Positions 25,776 through 31,961 of a stretch of DNA of 34,218 nt are shown in pieces. Position numbers and translations under genes: made by a program. Position 1 is the first letter of the stretch. The number at the start of each line of letters is the position of its first letter. A model generated the notes under the pieces. That model ran no database searches. It was not told where the DNA came from and saw nothing but the letters and a program-made list of their open reading frames with translations. Source of the stretch: a virus. The DNA is taken from the IMG/VR virus record IMGVR_UViG_3300048928_000418, positions 1-34,218 of that record; one strand, written 5' to 3'.

Positions 25776-26357
25776 TCAGCCGCCGAAATACTTGCGGAAG
25801 CACACGGGCCCGATGAAGCGCTCGATGCTCTCGTCGGCCGTGAGTTCGAGGCCGCAGATGGAGCAGTTGCCCGTGCGCTGCCCGTAGGCCTTCGCGGCGG
25901 CGGCCGGGTCGGATGCCGCGGCGGCCACGCGCGCCTGGGTGGCATCGTCGCAGTCGCGCGAGGCGATGAACTTGCCGCCCATGATCTTGCCCAGGTAGGT
26001 GCCTTCCTCGCCCTTGCCTTCGGTCACGTAGATGCCGCCCTGGTTCTGGCCCTTGATCACGGCCTTGAACGTGAAGGTGTCCAGGCGCAGCATGGGCTTC
26101 TTGACCATGTTGCCGCGCGCCACGTCGAACCGGCGCTCAATCTCGGCCACGTCCATGGCGAGCGGGGCAGGGCGCGCGAGGTTGCTGCGCACCGCCTCCA
26201 GCTGCCTCTCCGTCAGGCCACCGAAGGATTCGAGCGACTGGGCCAGCGACAGCGCGAACGGGTTGCTTTCCAAGTTCGAACCGATCCACTCCATTTCGTC
26301 CGGGTGCTCGCAGGCCCAGGCGGTGGCTTTGGCGGCGGCGGTCTGGGTGGCTTGCAT
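25776..26357 (-). CDS. DUF6011-like zinc-ribbon-type protein, first gene of the minus-strand operon
   Basis: 193 residues, with GGAG six bases before the ATG at 26357. The C-terminus (163-193) reads GNCSICGLELTADES and then IGPVCFRKYF, a short Cys motif (C165, C168, C186) like DUF6011 proteins in which 'GPxC' ends a zinc ribbon. The middle contains FTFKAVIKGQNQGGIYVTEG and GTYLGKIMGGKF, typical of the same proteins. The N-terminal half is helical. It is the promoter-proximal gene of a six-gene minus-strand operon that interrupts the late genes. The role is unknown; nucleic acid or protein binding is likely. Confidence 0.7.
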   Translation of the reverse strand: MQATQTAAAKATAWACEHPDEMEWIGSNLESNPFALSLAQSLESFGGLTERQLEAVRSNLARPAPLAMDVAEIERRFDVARGNMVKKPMLRLDTFTFKAVIKGQNQGGIYVTEGKGEEGTYLGKIMGGKFIASRDCDDATQARVAAAASDPAAAAKAYGQRTGNCSICGLELTADESIERFIGPVCFRKYFGG

Positions 26358-26374
26358 GGCATGCTCCGATTACG

Positions 26375-26424
26375 TTGATAACAATTGTAGCCGAAAAGAG
26401 CGCGTTAGTCACAACAGTTATCAA
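26375..26424. promoter_or_regulatory. Inverted repeat in the divergent region (possible operator)
   Basis: TTGATAAC (26375-26382) and GTTATCAA (26417-26424) are perfect reverse complements 34 bases apart. The similarity extends to TTGATAACAATTGT against TTGATAACTGTTGT read inward. The minus-strand operon's -10 and -35 boxes lie within or at the edge of this pair, so looping or cooperative repression is possible. Confidence 0.45.
26384..26414 (-). promoter_or_regulatory. Promoter for the minus-strand operon
   Basis: Minus strand: TTGTGA (26414-26409), a 19-base spacer, then TACAAT (26389-26384), 26 bases before the ATG at 26357. CTCTTTTCGGCTACAAT at 26400-26384 matches the DarB-like gene promoter at 10611-10626 with one indel. 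Confidence 0.5.
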
Positions 26425-26435
26425 GTGCGCCAGAT

Positions 26436-26449
26436 CTGGAAAAGCGGGG
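26436..26449 (+). promoter_or_regulatory. Recurrent intergenic element, copy 6
   Basis: CTGGAAAAGCGGGG, one mismatch to the consensus CGGGAAAAGYGGSS, 82 bases upstream of the tail tube ATG. GGGCGGTG follows, and the CGGTG is shared with copies 3 and 5. Confidence 0.5.
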
Positions 26450-26517
26450 GGCGGTGCGCGCGCTGCGAATCTGAGACTCAGCCGCATCGCACACAAGCCA
26501 CCAGAGGGCCACCGCCA

Positions 26518-27009
26518 ATGATTTCTGCTCCCGACACCCTGCGCGGCATCTACAGCGCCGCCCGCGCCATTGGCGAGAAGTCCATCAACTCCGACGCCAC
26601 GATGGAAATCGATGGCTTCACGGGCCTGATGCTGCTGACGAAGCAGTTCCCTTGGCCTGTGATGGGTTCGCAGGGCGAAATCGAGGTCGCCGGCCCGCTG
26701 GGCGTGCCTTGGGCGCAACCGCAGAACGTGCGTGTCTGGCACCAGGGTCCGGTCACGTTCACGGAAACCAAGAGCGGCATGGTCGGCCAGTTCCTGACCG
26801 AGGTCATCACGCGCCAGGGCGGCGTCTTCCAGGCAACCGTCTACGAAGGTACGCCCGAGAGCTTCAGCTACGGCCTGCGCCTGGTGGACTGCTTCTTTGT
26901 GCCGGACGGTGTGGACCGCGATTGGGAGAACCGCGCGCAGATGACGATGGTCAACGGCACGCTGCACTACCACCACTTCGGCCAGCGCATCCCGGGCAAC
27001 GCGGTCTAA
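26518..27009 (+). CDS. Tail tube protein
   Basis: A 163-residue protein with GAGGG at 26504-26508. The frame runs far upstream (from 26032), but that stretch overlaps the minus-strand operon and the divergent promoters, so the ATG at 26518 is the real start. The sequence has the look of contractile-tail tube proteins: MISAPDTLRGIYSAARAIGE, then VGQFLTEVITRQGGVFQATV, VYEGTPESFSYGLRLVDCFF and DRDWENRAQMTMVNGTLHYH, with a final HFGQRIPGN. Tube proteins stack as hexamers inside the sheath. The genes after it (hub and spike) support a tail role. Confidence 0.65.
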   Translation: MISAPDTLRGIYSAARAIGEKSINSDATMEIDGFTGLMLLTKQFPWPVMGSQGEIEVAGPLGVPWAQPQNVRVWHQGPVTFTETKSGMVGQFLTEVITRQGGVFQATVYEGTPESFSYGLRLVDCFFVPDGVDRDWENRAQMTMVNGTLHYHHFGQRIPGNAV

Positions 27010-27015
27010 CCCGCC

Positions 27016-27480
27016 ATGAAGCTGGACGAACTCGCCGACGAGTACCTGGCAGACAACCCGACGCTGGTGCTCGATGAGGTCCAGACGCGCAAGGCGGCCA
27101 TCGCGGCCGCGCGCTACTTCGCCAGCTACGGTGACATCCGCAGCCTGTCCCAGGCGGACACTCTGCTGGAGGCGCCAGGGGCGGCCGGCCAGTACCCGGC
27201 CGAGCCCGAGCCCGTGCCGCCGCAGCGCGGCGCGCTGCCTATCAAGGCGCTGGCGCTGATCGACGGCGATACCGTCGTGTCGGTGGGCGAGTGGGCGGTC
27301 ATCGGCCCGCTGTTCCTCCTGTACACCGAGCGCCTGCGCGCGCAGATGGTCGAGGCCACGCGCGGCCTGGGCGTGGATGTGTTCGGCCGCAGCGTGTCCG
27401 AAATCGAGCAGGACATCACCCGCATGCAGGAAGAGACGCTGCCGGCCAAGGCCTTCGCCACAGTGCTGATCGAGGTGTAG
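27016..27480 (+). CDS. Hypothetical protein (154 aa), likely virion-associated
   Basis: Begins MKLDELADEYLADNPTLVLD six bases after the tail tube stop, then TRKAAIAAARYFASYGDIRS, a Pro/Glu linker (PAEPEPVPP), and a second domain ending in VSEIEQDITRMQEETLPAKA. Mostly helical, with a beta stretch in ALIDGDTVVSVGEWAVIGPL. I do not recognise the family. Between the tail tube and hub genes, a tail completion or connector role is likely from context. The next gene starts two bases after its stop. Confidence 0.6.
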   Translation: MKLDELADEYLADNPTLVLDEVQTRKAAIAAARYFASYGDIRSLSQADTLLEAPGAAGQYPAEPEPVPPQRGALPIKALALIDGDTVVSVGEWAVIGPLFLLYTERLRAQMVEATRGLGVDVFGRSVSEIEQDITRMQEETLPAKAFATVLIEV

Positions 27481-27481
27481 T

Positions 27482-28375
27482 GTGCAGGTCTACAGCGCGG
27501 ACGGCGCGCCGCTACGGGGCGACCTGATCAACCGCGTCATCCTGCGCACGGACCTGACGCCCATCCCTTCCACCGTCGAAGTCGAGGCGTCAGCGACTCG
27601 CGAGACGCGGGCCGCGCTGGCCGAAGGCGCCATGGTGCTGGTCGGCCCTGAGAAGGTGCCCTACGAACTGGTGCGCATCGACGGCGACAAGACGATGGCC
27701 GTGCAGCAAGGCGCGCGCGACGTGGCGCCGATCACCGCTTACGGGCTGCTGGCATCCTGTGCCGCGCTGGGCCGCCGGCTGCAGCGATCCGTGATCCGCG
27801 AAGGCTCGACCTTCGCTGATATCTACCGCTCGATCGGAGCGACGGCCGTGGTGGTGTCCGACTTCCCAGTGCCCCGCTTCGCGGCGTTCGTGGGCATGAT
27901 CCCGACGCCCGAGGTGGCGCGCGTGCTGCAGGAAGAGGCGGCCGTCGTCTACCTCGATGGCACCAAGGTGCGTTTCCGCCGGCTGGCCGAACTGATCGCC
28001 ACGGCGCCGCTGCTGTCGTTTCCTGCGGACCGATCCGAGGAAACGGCCAGCGCCTTCCTTGAGCGCCAGGTCATCCCGTACCTGGTCAGCACCGACGCGG
28101 CCGGGGCCGTCGTGACCTCCCGGCGCGAAGCCGCGCGCGGCGTGCGCTACCACCCGCGCGCCGATGCGCGGACCCTGACGAACATGGGCACGGTGCTGGT
28201 GCAACGGCGCAAGATTCGCGAGGGCCTGTCGCCCGCGCTCAATGCTGGCGCGCGCGTGGACATCGCCGGCAAGCCGCACATCGTCATCACGGCCGCGCAT
28301 GTGCGCGCCACCTCGACGGCCCAGGTGCCCGGCGAGGAATACACCCAGCTGTGGCTGGGGGAGGTCACGTCATGA
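27482..28375 (+). CDS. Baseplate hub-like protein
   Basis: 297 residues with a GTG start at 27482, just after the upstream stop. The order hub then spike is the usual one in contractile tails (for example gpD/gpV-like or gp27/gp5-like), and this gene sits directly before the spike. Visible parts are RVILRTDLTPIPSTVEVEAS, PITAYGLLASCAALGRRLQR and KVRFRRLAELIATAPLL. The C-terminal beta domain includes PALNAGARVDIAGKPHIVIT and ATSTAQVPGEEYTQLWLGEV. It probably forms the trimeric hub on which the spike sits. The assignment is from gene order plus general pattern. The stop overlaps the spike start (ATGA). Confidence 0.55.
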   Translation: MQVYSADGAPLRGDLINRVILRTDLTPIPSTVEVEASATRETRAALAEGAMVLVGPEKVPYELVRIDGDKTMAVQQGARDVAPITAYGLLASCAALGRRLQRSVIREGSTFADIYRSIGATAVVVSDFPVPRFAAFVGMIPTPEVARVLQEEAAVVYLDGTKVRFRRLAELIATAPLLSFPADRSEETASAFLERQVIPYLVSTDAAGAVVTSRREAARGVRYHPRADARTLTNMGTVLVQRRKIREGLSPALNAGARVDIAGKPHIVITAAHVRATSTAQVPGEEYTQLWLGEVTS

Positions 28376-29016
28376 ACGGCCCCATGGTCGGGAAATGGCC
28401 GGGCGAGGTCGCCAGCTACGACGCGGCCGCACGGACGTGCCGCGTCCGCATTCCAGGCGTGACCGATGGCTCGAACGTGCTGCCCGAGGCGGTATTCGAG
28501 TACCCGATCGGCGACCGGGCCGACGCTGCCAACGCCAAGGACCGGACCGAAATCCGCGTCCTGGCGGGCGATCTGGTTTGGCTGGAGTTCGAGTGCGGCG
28601 ATCCGCGCTTCCCCATCATCACCGGCTACCGCACCAAGCGCGCCGGCAACCCCACGAACTGGCGGCGCTGGCACCACGCCAACGTCGAGATGACGGCGGA
28701 CGGTGACATGGTGTTTAACGCCCAGAACGTCATCTTCAACGTGACCGGAAACGAGACGCGCAATGTGGGCGGGGCATCGACAACGACCGTGGGGGGGGCC
28801 ATGTCAACGAAGGCGGCCACGTCGACGCACGAGGCCGCCACCCACAAGCTGACTGCGCAGACCACGCTGGCCGGCTCGCTGTCGGCGGGCGCCGGGCCCG
28901 GCGGCGCGGGCATGGCGCTGACCGGCGGCGCGCTGACCCACAACGGCGTCAACGTCGGGTCGACTCACACCCATACCGAGCGCGGCGACGGAGCCGAGGT
29001 GTCCCCCCCGCACTGA
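28372..29016 (+). CDS. Baseplate spike protein (gpV/gp5-like)
   Basis: 214 residues. The N-terminal OB-fold region has EVASYDAAARTCRVRIPGVT, AGDLVWLEFECGDPRFPIIT and GYRTKRAGN, typical of spike OB domains. Residues about 110-170 are short beta repeats rich in N, T, V and G (NAQNVIFNVTGNETRNVGG, then TTVGGAMSTKAATSTHEAAT), fitting an intertwined beta-helix. The C-terminus has HNGVNVGSTHTHTERGDG; H199 and H201 form the HxH pair that binds iron at the tip of P2-type spikes. It would pierce the outer membrane during infection. The start at 28372 overlaps the hub stop. Confidence 0.85.
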   Translation: MNGPMVGKWPGEVASYDAAARTCRVRIPGVTDGSNVLPEAVFEYPIGDRADAANAKDRTEIRVLAGDLVWLEFECGDPRFPIITGYRTKRAGNPTNWRRWHHANVEMTADGDMVFNAQNVIFNVTGNETRNVGGASTTTVGGAMSTKAATSTHEAATHKLTAQTTLAGSLSAGAGPGGAGMALTGGALTHNGVNVGSTHTHTERGDGAEVSPPH

Positions 29017-29032
29017 TCAACAGGAGCACATC

Positions 29033-29515
29033 ATGAAGAACCTCATTTTCAACGTCGAGGCCGCGGGCCAGAACGACAAGGCAATCCGCGACGCCACGCG
29101 CATGTTCCTGCGCGGCGGCGCCCAGGTGGTCGATGCGAAGGTCGCGCCCACGGTGATGAAGCGCGCCGGCATCCAGTTCCGCAACATCGACTTCACGTTC
29201 GCCGATGGCCAGACCGTGACCATGGCCGTGAAGATCACCGGCGACGTGTTCGAGGTGCGGATCAACGGCGGCGTGGTGCCGCTGCGCCAGCAGGATGACC
29301 ACGTGAAGGCGATCGCCGAGATTGCCGCCCAGCTCGACAAGAAGCGCGCCGCGTTCCAGCGCGCAATGGCCCGCGTGAAGGTACCTCTGCCGCCAAGCGT
29401 GCGCGTGTCGCGCAGCACGCTCTTGGCCGCCAAGATCGAGCGCCGCGACGGGCTGAAGGAAGCCGTTGCGCTCGCGGAAAGCGAACTCGCAGAGCTGACC
29501 TCCAGCCCCGAATAG
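29033..29515 (+). CDS. DarA-N-like protein, paralogue of the polyvalent domain
   Basis: 160 residues, with GGAG before the ATG. The central region, FTFADGQTVTMAVKITGDVF then VRINGGVVPLRQQDDH (about 54-90), has the DGQTVT strand (58-63) and INGxxxPL strand of the DarA N-terminal family. It is followed by helices KAIAEIAAQLDKKRAAFQRA like the coiled coil after the same domain in the 1191-residue protein, where DGQTVT is at 299-304. So the phage has two copies, one free-standing here between the spike and the capsid gene. P1 DarA is made early and packaged in the head, and this small copy next to capsid genes fits a head-internal protein (inference). A terminator follows. Confidence 0.65.
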   Translation: MKNLIFNVEAAGQNDKAIRDATRMFLRGGAQVVDAKVAPTVMKRAGIQFRNIDFTFADGQTVTMAVKITGDVFEVRINGGVVPLRQQDDHVKAIAEIAAQLDKKRAAFQRAMARVKVPLPPSVRVSRSTLLAAKIERRDGLKEAVALAESELAELTSSPE

Positions 29516-29536
29516 GCGCGCTCGCTCGCGCATCCA

Positions 29537-29564
29537 GGCCCGCACATCGCGGGCCTTTTCGTTT
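29537..29564 (+). terminator. Intrinsic terminator before the major capsid gene
   Basis: A perfect seven-base stem, GGCCCGC (29537-29543) and GCGGGCC (29549-29555), loop ACATC, then TTTTCGTTT. It separates the DarA-N-like gene from the capsid transcription unit. The recurrent element copy 7 starts at its last T. Confidence 0.85.
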
Positions 29565-29577
29565 GGGAAAAGTGGGG
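29564..29577 (+). promoter_or_regulatory. Recurrent intergenic element, copy 7
   Basis: TGGGAAAAGTGGGG, one mismatch to the consensus CGGGAAAAGYGGSS, immediately after a terminator and 86 bases upstream of the capsid ATG. A terminator followed directly by this element supports a role in starting transcription. Confidence 0.55.
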
Positions 29578-29649
29578 GCGGCAGGTTGTCACCAACTCCA
29601 AAGAATCGATGACAAGTGGCGCATGAGGCGCTGCTTGTTGCCAACCTCT

Positions 29650-31344
29650 ATGGAGTTCATCTTGAACACTCAACCCGCCAAATACAGCATGAACGCCACA
29701 CAGGAAGTGGCAGCGTTTCTCGACGGCGTGGCCCCGCGCGTCGAGGCCGGTGAAACCAGCGCCGCGATCCTCGACAGCGTGAAGAACGAGGCCAGCCAGG
29801 TCAAGGTGCCCAAGGCCCTCGACATCCTGCTGGGCAAGGTCAACAAGCCCGAGCACGAGCAGAAGATCCTCGACGGCATCGTGCTGGGCCTGGGTCGCTT
29901 CGAGGCCGAGCACGGCTTCAAGCCGACCGCCGACTTGGTGGAGGCGGCCATCCAGCAAGGCAACTCGGCCTTCGACATGATCGGCCCCAACGGCCCGATG
30001 CTGGACGCGATCAGCAACACGGCAAGCTCGGCGCACTCCGAGCCGATGTCGCTGCAGCCCAACCGCGCGGTGGTCGCCATCCTGTCCGCCATCGCCGAAG
30101 CCATTCCGTTCGCCGGCTACCTGCCCGTGGACATCGGCTCGAACCAGTCCAAGCTGGCGATCCTGTCGCACATCGCTGGTTCCAACTACGGCGACTACAC
30201 CACCGGCGCCATCATGGACGGCACCAACGCCGGCCAGCTGTACGGAACGTCCGCGCGCTACCTGGCCATCGACATCACGGCCACGTTCCCGATCGCCAGC
30301 AAGTTCACGCAGACCAACCTGGCGTCCAACCCCGGCTACTGCGACCCGGCCGGCACCGGCGTGCCGGTCCTGCGCGGTCGCACCGTGATGTACGTGAACG
30401 GCAAGGTCGCCGCGCGCGATGCCGCCAGCGGCGGCGGCGCCACTTCGCCGATGTCCGGCACGGTGCAACTGGGCAGCACGACCTACACCTGTACCGCGAC
30501 GGTCACGATCGCCACGGGTGTGGTCAGCGTCGCAGCCTTCACGCCCGCGCTGCCTGTCGGCACCGACGTGACGATCGAGGGCTTCGTGGACTACGAAGCC
30601 GCGCCGGGCCTGATCCCGCTGGTGCAAGTCCGCGCCGACACCTACGACATCTACGCCAACCCGTGGCGCTCGATGACCAACATCAGCATCGACGCAGCCG
30701 GCCAGCTGCGCAACGAGCTGGGGCTGGATGGCAACTCCGAGGCCATCATGGCGATGCGCTCGCAGATGGAACTGGAGCGCCACTACATCGCGCTGGGCAA
30801 GGTCGCGCGGCTCGCCAAGAACAACTCGCAGAACTTCGACTTCGAGTGGTCGGCGCGCAACCAGCAGATGAACCGCGCGCAAATCTGGCAAGACTTGCAG
30901 GCCAAGCTGACCAACGTGGACCAGAACATGGCGAACGCCACCATGGACCACGGCGTGACCCACTACTACGTGGGCTCCTGGCTGGCCGGCATCATGCACA
31001 GCCTGCCGCGCGACATGTTCGAGCCCAGCGGCATCGCCGTGCGGCCCGGCATCTACCGTGTGGGCCGCCTCTTCGGCAAGTACGAGATTTACTACACGCC
31101 GCGCGTCGCGACCCAGGCCGCCAACCTGACCACGGCCAAGATGATCGGCGTCGGCCGCAGCACCCAGGTGGCTCGCTGCCCGATCATCCTGGGCGATGCC
31201 GTGTCGGCCACGTTCCTCGACCTGGCCCGCAACTCCGACTTGAAGCAGCAGGCCGCCATCTACGGCCGGAACTTCACCGAGGTGAACCCGCACGAGCAGT
31301 CGGCGCTGGGCTGCTGCGAAGTGAACCTGGTCGGCCTGGGCTGA
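29650..31344 (+). CDS. Major capsid protein
   Basis: A 564-residue HK97-fold-type capsid protein. The N-terminal arm begins MEFILNTQPAKYSMNATQ. The core has MIGPNGPMLDAISNTASSAH, YLPVDIGSNQSKLAILSHIA and AGQLYGTSARYLAIDITATF. An inserted beta domain at about 258-325 (GTVQLGSTTYTCTATVTIAT) looks like a surface Ig-type insertion. The C-terminal part has HYIALGKVARLAKNNSQNFD, VTHYYVGSWLAGIMHSLP and YRVGRLFGKYEIYYTPRV, as in gp23-like capsids. The ATG at 29650 lacks a ribosome binding site; a TTG at 29662 has TGGAG six bases upstream and is a rival start. It has its own terminator-then-element promoter region. Confidence 0.75.
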   Translation: MEFILNTQPAKYSMNATQEVAAFLDGVAPRVEAGETSAAILDSVKNEASQVKVPKALDILLGKVNKPEHEQKILDGIVLGLGRFEAEHGFKPTADLVEAAIQQGNSAFDMIGPNGPMLDAISNTASSAHSEPMSLQPNRAVVAILSAIAEAIPFAGYLPVDIGSNQSKLAILSHIAGSNYGDYTTGAIMDGTNAGQLYGTSARYLAIDITATFPIASKFTQTNLASNPGYCDPAGTGVPVLRGRTVMYVNGKVAARDAASGGGATSPMSGTVQLGSTTYTCTATVTIATGVVSVAAFTPALPVGTDVTIEGFVDYEAAPGLIPLVQVRADTYDIYANPWRSMTNISIDAAGQLRNELGLDGNSEAIMAMRSQMELERHYIALGKVARLAKNNSQNFDFEWSARNQQMNRAQIWQDLQAKLTNVDQNMANATMDHGVTHYYVGSWLAGIMHSLPRDMFEPSGIAVRPGIYRVGRLFGKYEIYYTPRVATQAANLTTAKMIGVGRSTQVARCPIILGDAVSATFLDLARNSDLKQQAAIYGRNFTEVNPHEQSALGCCEVNLVGLG

Positions 31345-31357
31345 TCGGGGCGCCGAC

Positions 31358-31936
31358 ATGAGCAAGACCCCTGCCGCGAAGGCGGCCAAGGTCGAGCCGC
31401 AGGCCGGCGCAGCGGCCGCAGCTGGTGCTGCGGTCGATGGCGACGCGCCTGTGATCGACGCCGGACCGACCGCAGCGAACGTCACCGCGGTGGCAAGCAC
31501 CGCCGCGGAGATGGCCGCCGCCACTGGCGCAAGCCTGTCGCCCGAGGAACTGCTGGCCGCCGAACTGGAAGCCTCCAAGGTTGCGTTCAACGCCGCCGCC
31601 GAGGCCTCCGCCGCACGGCCCCTGTCGCCCGTCGAGGTGCTGGCCCTGGCTGACAAGGCCCGCGCCGACGCCGAGGCCATGGCACGCGAAATCGACGCCG
31701 CCGGCCCGCAGACCGAAGAACTGCCCGCGGCCGAGTTCCCGCTGCGCGTGGTGCTCGTCAACAACAGCAACACCTACCTGACCGAGCGCGTCACCGGGGC
31801 AGTCCTGCCCCCGGGCAGCAACGCACCGGTCACGTTGCACGACGAAGACCACGCCCAGCAGTTCGCCGCCAGCGTGCGCCAGCTGGTCGAGGACAACTAC
31901 CTGCCGGAGACGGCGGTCACGGTCCGGCCCGCGTAA
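31358..31936 (+). CDS. Ala-rich hypothetical protein, possibly capsid decoration
   Basis: 192 residues. The first 120 are Ala/Pro/Glu-rich, helical and low complexity (MSKTPAAKAAKVEPQAGAAA, SPEELLAAELEASKVAF). The last 70 form a small compact domain: FPLRVVLVNNSNTYLTERVT, then LPPGSNAPVTLHDEDHAQQF and ASVRQLVEDNYLPETAVTVR. I do not recognise the family. It lies directly between the capsid and sheath genes, so a decoration or head-tail adaptor role is possible by position. The start has only a weak GGGG upstream. Confidence 0.6.
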   Translation: MSKTPAAKAAKVEPQAGAAAAAGAAVDGDAPVIDAGPTAANVTAVASTAAEMAAATGASLSPEELLAAELEASKVAFNAAAEASAARPLSPVEVLALADKARADAEAMAREIDAAGPQTEELPAAEFPLRVVLVNNSNTYLTERVTGAVLPPGSNAPVTLHDEDHAQQFAASVRQLVEDNYLPETAVTVRPA

Positions 31937-31961
31937 CAAAGAGAAGAAACGAGGTTCTCCA

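Noticed and set aside
26032-26517. Upstream extension of the tail tube frame
   Set aside because: This part overlaps the minus-strand operon and its promoter region. The ATG at 26518 has a good ribosome binding site and gives a product of normal size.
28389-28402. CGGGAAATGGCCGG, similar to the recurrent element
   Set aside because: Lies inside the spike gene near its start, in coding sequence, and matches the consensus poorly after the first seven bases. Kept as background.
29017-31773. 918-codon minus-strand open frame opposite the capsid gene
   Set aside because: GC-driven shadow; it spans a terminator and the capsid gene and has no recognisable domain.
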